DNA of 64,000 nt from the NCBI GenBank assembly GCA_011033025.1, contig WFMF01000286.1, positions 162,602 through 226,601 on the forward strand. Reading direction: 5' to 3'. The stretch comes from Beroe forskalii (taxonomy: Eukaryota; Ctenophora; Nuda; Beroida; Beroidae). The notes below the pieces were generated by a model, which did no database searches, was not told the origin of the DNA, and saw only the letters and a list, made by a program, of their open reading frames with translations. This document shows positions 12,002 through 22,525 of the stretch, piece by piece. The position numbers were made by a program, and so were the translations under genes. Every line of letters starts with the position of its first letter. The first letter of the stretch is position 1.

Positions 12002-13230
12002 TCACTTGGTAACGTAGGACGCCAGCTGAAACACCAGCAACAGTCCAGTAGCGAGTGCTATGGTGTTATGCAGCTTCTTCCTCACTCTGTCATCTCTCCT
12101 AACGAGGATGATGGGAGCTGAGGAGGTCAGTTGCTCCAGCGGCACCCTGTGCAGGTAGTGTCCTGCAGTGTCAACCTGCAGAGTGTTGTCAATGTAGTAT
12201 ACCTATAGAGTTCAAGTAACAAGAATTAGTTAAAATTACAATTTATGTTAATAGCTCATATTCACAACTTTATTACCTGGTATTTACACGCAGGATCGTG
12301 CTGCCAACTGAAGTGGTAGGCTGCTGCACAACCCAGACTAATGCCGCTGAAGGGAACCGACCACGCCCACTTGAACCCTGACACACCGAGAGCAGGTACA
12401 TTACAGATAAACATTACTTAGTGACTAAGATCACATTAAAATGGAGAAAGGAATTATAGGGAACCCCGAAAGCGCTCAGAGGGACAAAAGACATGATCAG
12501 GCGGGAAAAGGATTCCTGCAACTAACATGTAGTAAGCGATTTGTAATAAGGGAGCAACTAACATGTTGTAGGTAAGCAAATATCACTCTAAATTCCCTTA
12601 CCGAGGGCAGCGAGACCTCCCAACACAGCGGACTTGTGCAGGGCATTCCCTACCCTGATGTACCTGACACACTCCTCGCCTGAGGATGCGCTGATTAATG
12701 CACAAAGTAAACCTTAATCCTCATATAATTAGCAATCAGGAGGTTGAATTTCAAGTTCTTTTTTTAATCGAGTTTCCCCTGTGACTTCATGAATTACCCT
12801 TTCAACGTTGGTTGCAGTGAAGCCTGCCCAGCTTACTGGTCATGTGGATCTAAAATAAGTGTTGTTACTTTGCAACCATTGCTTTGTATATCTCGTTGAA
12901 CGAGAGCTCAGGAGTGAGATGCAAGAGCTTTTGCAAGCTTTTATTTTAAATTTTTTCCGAGTTCAAGCACAGAGAATTAGATATGTAAGTTGAACTGATT
13001 TTTTTTTATCATTTCGAAATTATCTTCCGCGTGGAACCCTTTTCAGGCTTGCAGGCGTTTGGTAGCAGTGAAGCCTGCCCAACTTACCAAGGTGATGTGG
13101 CTCTATAACGATAGTGCTGTGCTTTGCAACCATCGCTTTGTCCAACTCCCGCTCTCCCCGCTCAGGCGGTGCCTTGCCGTCGAACACTTCGTGGATTATC
13201 ACACAGTCATTCTCTTCCTCGCACAAGTAA
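12002..13230 (-). CDS. TMEM11: Transmembrane protein 11, mitochondrial inner membrane
   Basis: Four exons with matching phases: 13088-13230, 12602-12679, 12277-12377, 12002-12202 (stop TGA). The upstream 5' exon is uncertain; an ATG exon at about 14673 (MDEPSAPTDSD) beyond the minisatellite is a candidate. The protein keeps the TMEM11 order: CVIIHEVFDG, then TIVIEPHHLG, then YIRVGNALHKSAVLGGLAAL (first membrane helix), SGISLGCAAAYHFSWQHDPA with CKYQ, then LTSSAPIILVRRDD and KKLHNTIALATGLLL (last membrane helix). TMEM11 sits in the mitochondrial inner membrane, is linked to MICOS and cristae shape and, in mammals, to BNIP3-type mitophagy receptors. Confidence 0.88.
12816..13140 (-). repeat. 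Degenerate duplication of TMEM11 exon end and donor
   Basis: 12816-12889 resembles 13062-13140, the end of the exon with its donor: both contain GCAGTGAAGCCTGCCCA, CTTAC, GATGTGG or CATGTGG followed by CTNTAA, then CTTTGCAACCATYGCTTTG. The distal copy lies in the intron about 245 bp away, has lost the donor context and is a pseudo-exon fragment. Confidence 0.75.
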
Positions 13231-13235
13231 CTGAG

Positions 13236-14440
13236 AGAGGTGAGAGTGGCAGGGGGTTACTGGTGAGGGGGAGAGGGGTTGTGAGGGCAGGGGTTACTGA
13301 GAGAGAGGGGTTACTGGTGAGAGAGTGGCAGGGGGTTACTGGTGAGGGAGAGGGGTTGCTGGTGAGAAAGTGGCAGGGGGTTACTGGTGAGAGAGTGGGG
13401 TTACTGGTGAGAGAGTGGGGGTTACTGATGAGAGAGTGGGAGTTACTGATGAGAGATCAGCAGGGGGTTACTGGTGAGAGAGTGGCAGGGGGTTACTGGT
13501 GAGAGAGTGGGGGTTACTGTTGAGAAAGTGGCAGGGAGTTACTGTTGAGAAAGTGGGGGTTACTGGTGAGAGAGTGGGGGGTTACTGGTGAGAGTGGGGT
13601 TACTGTTGAGAGAGTGGCAGGGGGTTACTGGTGAGAGAGTGGCAGGGGGTTACTGTTGAGAGAGTGGGAGGGGGTTACTGGTGAGAGAGTGGCAGGGGTT
13701 ACTGGCGAGAGAGTAGCAGGGGGTTACTGGTGAGGGAGAGGGGGGTTACTGGTGAGAGAGTGGGAGGGGTTACTGGCGAGGGAGTGGCAGGGGGTTACTG
13801 ATGAGAGAGTGGCAGGGGGTTACTGGTGAGAGAGTGGGGGTTACTGGTGAGAGAGTGGCAGGGGGTTACTGCTTTACTGGTGAGGGAGTGGCAGGGGGTT
13901 ACTGGTGAGAGAGTGGCAGGGGGTTACTGGTGAGAGAGTGGGGGTTACTAATGAGAGAGTGGCAGGGGTTACTGATGAGAGAGTGGGGGTTACTGGTGAG
14001 AGAGTGGGGGTTACTGGTAAGAGAGGGGCAAGGGGTTGCTGGTGAGAGAGTGGCAGGGGGTTACTGGTGAGAGAGTGGGGGTTACTGGTGAGAGAGTGGG
14101 GGTTACTGATGAGAGAGTGGGAGTTACTGATGAGAGAGTGGGGGGTTGCACTGAGAGTAGGCAGGGGTTACTAATGAGAGACTGGCAGGGGGTTACTAGT
14201 GAGAGAGTGGGGGTTACTGATGAGAGAGTGGCAGGGAGTTACTGTTGAGAAAGTGGCAGGGGGTTACTGGTGAGAGAGTGGCAGGGGGTTACTGGTGAGA
14301 GAGTGGGGGTTACTGGTAAGAGAGTGGCAGGGGTTACTGGTGAGAGAGTGGCAGGGGGTTACTGGTGAGAGAGTGGCAGGGGGTTACTGGTGAGAGAGTG
14401 GCAGGGGTTACTAGTGAGGGAAAGGGGTTGCTGGTGAGAG
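13236..14440 (-). repeat. Large minisatellite abutting a TMEM11 acceptor
   Basis: About 45 variable units of roughly 25 bp (GAGAGAGTGGCAGGGGGTTA). On the gene strand the unit reads CCACTCTCTCACCAGTAACC, a pyrimidine tract followed by CAG|TAAC. The functional acceptor immediately next to it reads CTCTCTCAG|TTAC, so the array looks like serial copies of the acceptor region. Several unit variants (with or without GGCAG) show nested amplification. Long plus-strand reading frames here are repeat artefacts. Confidence 0.9.
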
Positions 14441-15030
14441 AGTGGAACACAGTGGCGAGTGAGGTGGTTTTGTTTTTGAGGTACTGGGTTGCGTACAATC
14501 TAGTTGATAAGTCTTTTATTGAATAATATTCAATAGAAATACTGCATTGAAGAGTTAACTATTATTAACAAAAGTAAATAGAAAGTAAATAACAAGTAAA
14601 ATTTCAATTACTAAAGTACTAACGATTCCACAGGCACGACATCGCTGTCAGTTGGAGCGCTAGGTTCATCCATCGCAGTGCACAGCACAGCCTTTCATCA
14701 ACAAGAGTTTCCTAGCCTCAAATTTGATTGTAGTATGGGCTGATTCTCAGTCAAAAATTGAATAGATCATAAAATCATTTGAAATTGAAATCAAAAGTGT
14801 TATCTAGTTAATATAATTTCTGAAACTTTCGAGCTTGAAATTGCAGTCATGAGCCATTAGACTCTCACTCTCTTATAGAAAGGTTTACACTTGAAATAAT
14901 CACAACTAGCTCAACAAATAAATACATTTGTTAGTTCAGTGGACAGCAAAGAATTGAAAAAATAACCAAAATAAATTAGAAAAGCATCTAGGTAAAAAAT
15001 AATCTGTAGGGAAATGTTCAACAGAAAACA
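14441..15030. other. Intergenic, TMEM11 5' side and C8orf76-like 3' flank
   Basis: AT-rich. A minus-strand ATG with a short open exon at about 14620-14673 may be the TMEM11 first coding exon, but no donor matches the phase of the next exon cleanly. Nothing else recognised. Confidence 0.35.
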
Positions 15031-15999
15031 TCACCCTTCCTTAAAACAATCTGGCAAACTGTGCCTTAGAAAAGAAGCTAAAAAGTCTACAGTTGAAAAG
15101 TCAGCATCATCCCAATTCTCGTAATGGATGACGTGATGGTTTTTATCAAAGCAGGGTAAATATTCAGGAGGAACAGAAGCAATGATATCCCCTAAAGTCA
15201 CAGAAACCTCCTTACCCCATGACGTGGAGAAGTCTGAACTGTAGGTTTTACTTGTGTTTTGATCATAGATCGAGGCAGCTAATTTGACAGCATTGTACAC
15301 TGAACATGTTATGAAAAAGATGATTTCTGATTTTTTGTGATGCAAGTTTGATTCGATGTTTGGTGTTTTCACTGGTTCTTGTAATACGTCAAACCATATC
15401 TTATGAAAACTAGCTACAATTTTACATTCATTGAGTTGTTCAGAGAGTTTCCCAACTATTTCTGAGCAGTTTTTGTAGAAATGTGACAATAAAGTAGCAT
15501 AAAGTAACCACATATTAGGGTTTTTGTTCCTCATGGCAACAGCTCGCTCCAAGCATATAAACCCTTTCCCTACATCACCTGAGATAAAATCCAAGGCACT
15601 TAAGATCAGCCAACAGTTAGAATCAGAATGACCACAAAATTCAGTAACACGGCGACAATGCTGCCTTGATTCTTCATAGCTGCCCATTTCTAAAAAACTT
15701 CGACACAAAACATCATGGTACTGGAGGACTAGGGGTGATTTCATTGAGGATGGGTCGTCCTCAGCAAAGAACTGATTAGCTAAATTAATTGCAGTTTTGT
15801 AGTCACCAATGGAAAAATGATACATTGTTCTTGAAGTCAGCAAATTGCTCTTGATCTGAGGTGAAATATTAGGTGGATCATCCTCGAGAAATCCAAAGGG
15901 TTCCCTCTTCAAAGGTTGATAGGAGATATCTTCAGATTTTGTAACCTTTTCCTGATTTTCCTCAGTATCAATCAGACACAGTTCTTCAAACCCATCCAT
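15031..15999 (-). CDS. C8orf76-like protein with TPR-like helices
   Basis: Uninterrupted frame of 322 residues from the first ATG (MDGFEELCLIDTEENQ); the frame is open further upstream but without ATG. The middle (residues about 55-190) has TPR-like helical pairs: SRTMYHFSIGDYKTAINLA, SFLEMGSYEESRQHCRRV, LILSALDFISGDVGKGFICL, NPNMWLLYATLLSHF. Order, length and the CLERAVA...NPNMW segment resemble vertebrate C8orf76 (about 380 residues), a protein of poorly defined function. I recognised this by pattern only, so a different TPR protein is possible. It has no visible intron, unlike its neighbours. Confidence 0.55.
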   Translation of the reverse strand: MDGFEELCLIDTEENQEKVTKSEDISYQPLKREPFGFLEDDPPNISPQIKSNLLTSRTMYHFSIGDYKTAINLANQFFAEDDPSSMKSPLVLQYHDVLCRSFLEMGSYEESRQHCRRVTEFCGHSDSNCWLILSALDFISGDVGKGFICLERAVAMRNKNPNMWLLYATLLSHFYKNCSEIVGKLSEQLNECKIVASFHKIWFDVLQEPVKTPNIESNLHHKKSEIIFFITCSVYNAVKLAASIYDQNTSKTYSSDFSTSWGKEVSVTLGDIIASVPPEYLPCFDKNHHVIHYENWDDADFSTVDFLASFLRHSLPDCFKEG

Positions 16000-16607
16000 G
16001 AGAAACTTGCCTACTAAAATTTGTGTATTTGAAGTTGGCACACTGCTTGGTCAATCAATTGCCTCTTACATGATCCCCTTCATGTTCAATACCAAATAAA
16101 CCAATCAGGTTGTTAGTCTTAGTCTTAGTTGAGTGGCCAAGGTCGGTTTAATCAACCAGGCTGGAGGCAGGCATGTTAAGCCAATCAGATGGCTGATGGT
16201 TAAATCTGAAATAGCCAACAGCAGATGGGGATGGTCCAACTGGTATCATGCACAAAGATCACATTTGAGGTAAGGGCTTGACCAACTAGAGTGCCAATTT
16301 CAAATATCCAAAGTATGGCAAGGCTTAATATCAAATCTCAGACAGTGCAACAAATTATATGCAGTAAGTATATCATATATTCACATAAATTAGTTACTTA
16401 TAATTTACAACTAAGCAATAAGCATTAAGCATATGCCGAATTATTTACAAGAAAAACTGCCAAGCATGAACATCTGTAGCAAACACCTATAATAATTTAT
16501 CCCTTACATTGTCATTGATGAAACATTATTACCTGCATGATCACCAACCCTGTAAAACTTAACCATTGAAATTGTGTTGATTCAAATGCAAATAAATATT
16601 TGTTACT
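16000..16607. other. Intergenic with a dispersed repeat
   Basis: 16115-16190 carries GGCCAAGGTCGGTTTAATCA followed by ACCAGGC, also found at 24112-24140 in an insertion, so it is a dispersed element, possibly SINE-like. The rest is AT-rich without a gene. Confidence 0.5.
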
Positions 16608-17810
16608 TTAGTAATGTTGAGAGTGCAATCTTATAAGATTTCCCATACCACATTTGATACTCTGCACATGGCCACTACCAATCAAATCATACAAAATAAA
16701 TCGAATTCCCAGAGAGCAGTGCCTAAATTTCATAGAAATCAATTCACTCTCAAGTACTTCATTTGAATGTTTATTTTTTAAGTGATTCAAAATATCTAAT
16801 CTTCCTTTCCCTAGCAGCTCAATGAAATTTCCAGCACAAGGCAAAGCAAACTCATATTTCATATCAACAGGGTTGAAAGACAAAAATCTTTGTTCAGTTA
16901 GAATAGAGATTGAGTCATCTGATAAGCAAAACCTTGCTTTTAATTCTGTTTTCTTGAAAAACATCACATGCTTACATTGTTTCAGGGTGCTGACAATTCT
17001 ATCAGCTGGGATGCCAAACTCTCTCAGCTTTTCATTAAGAAATGCAGAATAATCAGTAAATAACATAATATAATCTAGTGTCTTTGATCTGAAGGAAAAG
17101 AGTTTTAGTTTACATGTTTCTCCAAGTGTTATGAGCTCACTGTCAACAATAGATCTATTTGGCATCACACTATACATCATTGATCTTGTAACAATTGGAC
17201 ACATTCCTGAAAATGAAAGTTCGTAGAAATTTATTAACAAATTTCAATACTGTACCATCAAATCACAACTTGAAGGTTTCTTGAATTGAATATAAATATT
17301 TTTATAGCATGATAGGGTGTAGGTCATTAATTGCAGAAAATATTATTTACCTGGAATACTATTCATTGATTTAAGAATGCATTGAATGTTGCATTCTATC
17401 TCAGATATTTTCATTACATTTAAATCATCTTTGAAATCATCAAAATCAGCATCATCTTCACATTCTTCTGAACTTCTACACAAATGTCCCTGCTGTTTAA
17501 GTGAGAGAGTGATAGTCAATTATAATCCAGTATTATAAACAAAAAGATACATTATCACAACAATTTAAAAGATATAGGGACCCTTACAAGCTGGAACAAG
17601 CTTATATCAAAAAAGAATCAGTAAATTATTATTAGATTTTATTATCATGCATTAATTACAACCTGGCACTATGAACTAGTAGTGGATACAGGTACAGTAG
17701 CATATAATTGGTAGGAAGATTACATTTTTCAACTTCTGTAAAAATGATTTAGACAGAGAGGGTCAAAGATTAAAAATTACCAAAAATTGTTTAGGCAACC
17801 ATCTTCTCAT
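16608..17810 (-). CDS. STK19: STK19 homologue (winged-helix DNA-binding protein)
   Basis: Exons 16608-17206 and 17351-17489 are clear, with phase-1 junction; a 30-nt first exon 17781-17810 (MRRWLPKQFL) is a plausible start in matching phase 0. Total about 256 residues. Acidic leader EECEDDADFDDFKDD, then PIVTRSMMYSVMPNRSIVDSE, and the C-terminal block CAGNFIELLGKGRLDILNHL with GIRFILYDLIGSGHV and GNLIRLHS matches STK19. Despite its name STK19 has no protein kinase fold; it is a winged-helix protein acting in transcription-coupled nucleotide excision repair and chromatin binding. No kinase HRD or DFG motif is present here either. Confidence 0.82.
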
Positions 17811-18359
17811 CTTATGCATTCATGGTTGCACATCTATGTGCCACAATGAAAGCTTCTATTTGTTCTGATTAGACTCTGATGAAGGTATCTCAACTTGGAT
17901 CCTGTCAAAGACTAAGGATAGTGCTGCTGGAAAGAGTTATGGCCTGACCATACAATGATTAATGTACTTTCATTACAGAGGAGCCTAAAAATTGATTACT
18001 ATATAATAGACAAAGATCCTTTATTGAGTAAGAATTCTTCTAGTCCAACAAACGGAATGATGGGGCAATAGTGGAGTGTTTGGGACAGGAAAACCAGAAA
18101 ACATTCAAAGTGATTCACTGAGTATCCCAAGTCTGATATATCTTATCTACGAAGTCACCTTCAAATGTGCTCATAACACTTTATGTGAAAGTTGACTTGA
18201 TCTTTTGATCTATTTTGGCCAGATGAAGCTTTGAATTCCCTACACTGGACAAAGACTAATGATGAACTTAAATTCATAAATGAACTTGAAGCTTATAAAT
18301 TATGAAACTAACACACCATCTAGAGGTTGGGGGAGCATTGGGCACCCATCAAGGGATTG
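17811..18359. other. Intergenic
   Basis: AT-rich sequence upstream of STK19; no gene or repeat structure recognised. Confidence 0.5.
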
Positions 18360-18510
18360 TTCACATATTACGTAATCAATTTTTGGCTGATTTCAACCCC
18401 CCTCCCCCTCGTGATCAAGTTTACAGTAGTTGTATTAATTGTTACAATAACATGTAATGTAATCATTTGGAAACCCCCTCCTCCCTCTAAGTGATTACGT
18501 AATATGTGAA
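18360..18510. mobile_element. MITE with 19-bp perfect terminal inverted repeats
   Basis: 18360-18378 TTCACATATTACGTAATCA is the exact reverse complement of 18492-18510. Interior is C-rich (CCCCCCTCCCCC and CCCCCTCCTCCC, which face each other weakly). No ORF; 151 bp. The superfamily is not determined and no clear target-site duplication was seen. Confidence 0.75.
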
Positions 18511-19045
18511 TACTGATGTGTGTCGCGTGGGGAAGACTGGGAGCAAGGAGAGACCTCGACCATTTAAGGTGACGTTTTCGTGCACCAGCACTGCGAGATA
18601 TGTGCTTCTGCAAGCCAGGAAGTTATGCCATTCGGAGAAGTTCAGCTCAGTTTTCATCCGACCAGATAGGACATTGGAAGAGCGAGCAGCTCACAAACTC
18701 CTCATCGAAGAGAGAAAGAAGAAGAAGGAGGGGGAGTCAAGTAACAATCGTATTGTCAAATTTGGGACCATAGTGACTGAGGTTGAATAAGATGGGGCAT
18801 GATTTTTTCTCTGCGCTCATAATTTTGGTGTGTACAGTGTGTTAAGCTGGGTTTGACATTCATTTTTCAAGTTTAAAGAGTCACCGAAGAGTTTTTAAAA
18901 CTGACAGAAATTTCGTACAAAACTGAACTGCTTGTTATAGGTGTCGGGTGTGAATTATGTTGTTTGCCCTGTGGTTTATGATTAAATATTATTTTATACC
19001 CATATTTTTAGAAGCCCTTAGCGGTACCCCTCTGGGGTTTTACAA
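18511..19045 (+). mobile_element. LINE-type retrotransposon remnant (ORF1-like fragment plus 3' end)
   Basis: From about 18550 to 18790 a frame encodes RPFKVTFSCTSTARYVLLQA, then VFIRPDRTLEERAAHKLL and a KKKKEGES tail: the pattern of the C-terminal part of ORF1-like proteins of animal LINEs. It is followed by an AT-rich tail ending at 19011-19043 with AGCCCTTAGCGGTACCCCTC and GGGGTTTT, a small hairpin block also found at 7415-7447, which is probably the 3' end of the family. 5' truncated, no reverse transcriptase part. Confidence 0.55.
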
Positions 19046-19344
19046 ACAGACTGTATTTGTATCCCAAAGATAATATTTCAAACATGAAATTCAAATTTAA
19101 TCTGACCTGTTGGGTTTTGCTTTTCTTTTTCCTCAATGATGCTAGAGTCAATGGCTTCCGTTTAGACATGAAATCAACTTATTCATTACTGTTGTGTCAA
19201 GAAATCAATTCATTATGTCTAAATAAGATAAGATAATTTTTTGCAATACAACAACACAATTCTAACATGAAACATTGCTCATAATATTACGTTGCTCAAT
19301 TTGACACACCTAACATTGTGTTCAAAATTAATTAATTATTCAAT
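19046..19344. other. Intergenic before the duplicated segment
   Basis: AT-rich; nothing recognised. Confidence 0.4.
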
Positions 19345-19372
19345 TACTTCTAAATATACATACAATGTGTTA

Positions 19373-19523
19373 CCGTGGTGTTTCCACATAAAAGACGGCG
19401 CGCACTCAGTGCGCGCCACTGAATGCGCGCCATTCCCACCTTGGAGATTTAATGGTGGGAATGGCGCACACTCAGTGGCGCGCACTCAGTGCGCGCCGTT
19501 TTTATCATGTGGAAACACCACGG
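19373..19523. mobile_element. PIF/Harbinger-like MITE with TTA target-site duplication
   Basis: TIRs CCGTGGTGTTTCCACAT (19373-19389) and its exact complement (19507-19523). Flanked by TTA at 19370-19372 and 19524-19526. The paralogous position in copy B (39983-39985) has a single TTA and no element, a clean empty site. Three-base TTA duplication is typical of PIF/Harbinger. The interior is itself palindromic (GGCGCGCACTCAGTGCGCGCC-type arms). Confidence 0.85.
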
Positions 19524-19911
19524 TTACATTGTATAGATTGGTATCGTATAAGTATAATAATTTACTATAAAGTAACACGATTCATTCTTTGAAATTAGCT
19601 AATAAACTTCATCCTTCGTTTCCACAGGTGTCCAAAAATAGAATTAAAATCGGTAAATGTAAAATAGAATATGTAAAAACCTTAAAACTAGCAACACATA
19701 CCCTCTAATTGCAGGGATAAATGAGATTAGAAAAATAGCATGAAAAATTTAGCCCTTGATAATATAATATCATGTAGGTAATAATAACACCAAAAACTAT
19801 CAGAGCTAACAGCTTTAAATCAATAAATTATCTTGTTGATTAACTTGCTCATTGCAGAGGTATTAATTGCAATTGATATAAATCAATATAACGTTGGTTT
19901 AAAATGTATTG

Positions 19912-20318
19912 TCTTACTTTCTTTCAACGGCCAAGGATGGCCCAAATGAATAACAACATTTATACATGACAAGATGATAACCCAAATGTTTTACTGAGCT
20001 AACCTAAATGTCCTATTCCTCATGATAAGACATTCAATTAATGTTATCTAAAAAGGGCGGCAATATATTGAGATTTTAATCCCTAATGTTCCTATGTAAG
20101 TATATCAACCTTTTAAGCCAATGATATGGATTATACTTTTTATTGTTTCTAACAATTAATGGTCATTTAATACTTTTATGAAATATTAGACAGCTTGGTG
20201 ATCTCTAGTCAATGGAAAATGAAAGTTATTCATTTATTTTTATGTGATGTATTTTTTTATTGTGATATTATGGAGTAAATAAAAAAATTATTGTTTAACT
20301 CAAAAATTATTGTTTAAC
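19912..20318. other. Insertion present only in copy A
   Basis: Relative to copy B (break near 40432) about 400 bp of AT-rich sequence are inserted before ACTCAATAACAGTTGCAG. The end carries a direct duplication of AAAATTATTGTTTAACTC. No ORF. Confidence 0.6.
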
Positions 20319-20401
20319 TCAATAACAGTTGCAGATTTGGTACTCAATTTAATTATCAAAATAGACATTAATAAATACAGCACAGATTTTATTCATACTT
20401 T

Positions 20402-20890
20402 TCTAAGCTCGCATAGGTGTGTGTACGCGCCGCGCGCTTCCTTATGGGGCGGGTTCTGTCTGAGGAAAGGCGCAGCGTTTTTAAGCCCGCATAAGTGTGC
20501 TTAGCAAGGCGCAGCGCAAACAGGGATATACGTGTTTTGCCCTAACCAGGACCCTGGTTACGCAGCGCACACGGAGTGCGCGTGCGCGGCGCGGCAAGCG
20601 CCGAAACCCTCTGCTCAGGGAAATTCGTGTCTATCAACACTTCCGGCCCCGCTAACGTTGATATAACCAAAAACCGGCCGTCGCGTGGCACTGGTTATAG
20701 TTACAAACACGTTACTGGTTAGGGAACTCTTAACCATGACCACAAACAAGGGGCGTGTTCGTGGCACCGGGCCGCGCGCGTAAAACCAGGGACCTGGTTA
20801 AAACAAATGCCAAGTGCCTATCCTCATTCCAAAGCCCGCGTATACACCGAATGACCGAACAGGGGTATACGTGTTTAGCGACTACCCTCA
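20402..20890. mobile_element. GC-rich dispersed element (copy A)
   Basis: A sharply GC-rich block in AT-rich surroundings. Left end CTAAGCTCGCATAGGTGTGT, right end AACAGGGGTATACGTGTTTA; the ends are imperfect inverted repeats. Contains the palindrome CCCTAACCAGGACCCTGGTT. The same ends recur at 36480-36735, 36980-37045, 40515-40955 and 58560-58895, so this is a repeat family with no recognisable protein. Confidence 0.65.
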
Positions 20891-20974
20891 GTGCATCCCA
20901 AATTCTTCATTATAATTATATAGCCCAAAGAAAACATTTTTCTGTATAGTGCTGTAAAAGTGTAAAAATCTATA

Positions 20975-21070
20975 ATTGAATCGAATTGAATTGATATAAA
21001 TTGAATTTATGAATTGATATAAATTGAATTGATATAAATTGAATTGATATAAATTGAATTGATATAAATT
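20975..21070. repeat. AT-rich short tandem repeat
   Basis: About six copies of a 15-bp unit GAATTGATATAAATT. The homologous array in copy B (40990-41070) has fewer copies. Confidence 0.8.
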
Positions 21071-21080
21071 ATGTTATCAT

Positions 21081-22352
21081 TATTATTACCCTGCAGTGTA
21101 ATTACTTTTCGAATTTTTGAGCAATATTAATCATGTAATATCACCGTACCCAGCAGTTGAATTACTGTCAAGTGTGTAATTACTATATTCTAACTGTTGA
21201 ATTACTATTCAAGTGTTGAATTACTATTCCCAACTGTTGAATTACTACTGTTGAATTACTACAAATTTTCTGATACGGCCATTGGCACGATTCTAACCTA
21301 TTTGCTATCTCTTTGAGGATGCAAATAGGAGAATAATAAGCTCCCATGATATCTGTTATCGCACTTTTCATATAAAAAACGATTCGATATAATCTATTGT
21401 TAACCGTATATATACTGTAAAACAAGATAAAATAGCGATAAGGAGCACAAAATGTTCGGTACGATATATGTTATATTCTTCATGGCACATTCGATAGCAC
21501 AAGATAAAGTAAATATAGGCACAATGTATAAAATACGATATATCTAAACGAATTTATAGGGCAACACAAATTAAAGATAAAATAGATAGAAGGAACACTA
21601 TCGTATACACCTAAATGGCGCCACCCAGACGGGCTTGATAACTCCATCTGTGTTTCAATGTTTATTTATCTAATCTTAGAGATATAACGCAGACTTGTGG
21701 CGCCATATATAAGGTGTATTGCTCCGTTTATCAAATTCAACTACATTATTTCTGTGCGCCGTCATTTCTATCTGTCAGTGTTCGTTACTTATAATAGATC
21801 GGGATGAAGATAATGATTATGGCACAAAACTTATTGTTCAACTGAGGAGTACATAGATACATTTTGATGCACTCTAAAGATTTAGCTGACTACATTCACA
21901 TGTGATCGTGTTTTTCTTTAAGGGCAGATTCTATACGAGAACCGCATAAGATTGTAGCTCTCGAGTCAGTTGTTATTAATGTTTGTGGTGTGAATTGTTT
22001 TGTTTTCGATTGAGTACTTGACTTTCATGGTTCATTTGTTTATGGCAATGAAAGATCAAAAAAAATTTGTTAAGTACATATACATACACTACGTCATACA
22101 CTAACAGTATGTATCAATGCTGGGCGCTGGTTGTATCATTTGGACTTTTGAACTTATTCGCTGAATTGACCCCGATATGATAATGATGTGATTCTGACTT
22201 TTACAAATCACTGGCAAATTTGTCCAAAATTCTCGCCTGTTTCAATTATGAAATAGTGTACCCATTATTCATAAAACATTGAGTTCGAATACCTAAGTTT
22301 CAAACCGACTACTTAGCTTTGATTGATGCGTATATGGCAGGGTAATAATACA
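21081..22352. mobile_element. Copy-A-only insertion with 13-bp inverted ends
   Basis: Absent from copy B (break near 41068). Ends ATTATTACCCTGC (about 21083-21095) and GCAGGGTAATAAT (22337-22349) are exact inverted repeats. Holds a tandem repeat TGTTGAATTACTATTC at about 21160-21265. No transposase frame; probably a non-autonomous DNA transposon. Confidence 0.55.
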
Positions 22353-22525
22353 GTAAATACACACTTGGGTGTGTCAATTACCATCGTAATTGCACTCGCA
22401 AGCTCGTGCAATTACTCCAATAAATGCACTCGCAAGCTCGTGCATTTATTGCATGAATTCCACTCGCAAGCTCGTGGAATTAATGTGGTAATTACACACC
22501 CAAGTGTGTATTTACCGTATATTAT
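22344..22525. repeat. Cloverleaf-like nested inverted repeat with three identical-loop hairpins
   Basis: Outer arms 22344-22383 and 22486-22525 are inverted repeats of about 38 bp with a few mismatches (AAATACACACTTGGGTGTGT). They enclose three hairpins: 22386-22415 (stem GTAATTGCAC), 22419-22450 (stem AATAAATGCAC), 22456-22481 (stem AATTCCAC), all with the same loop TCGCAAGCTC and each with perfectly complementary arms. Present only in copy A, directly beside the 21081-22352 element. Confidence 0.85.

Noticed and set aside
13059-14248. Plus-strand frames in the large minisatellite
   Set aside because: Repeat translation (GVTGERV units) antisense to the TMEM11 intron.
16608-17240. Serine/threonine kinase function from the name STK19
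   Set aside because: No kinase motifs; the family is a winged-helix DNA-binding protein.
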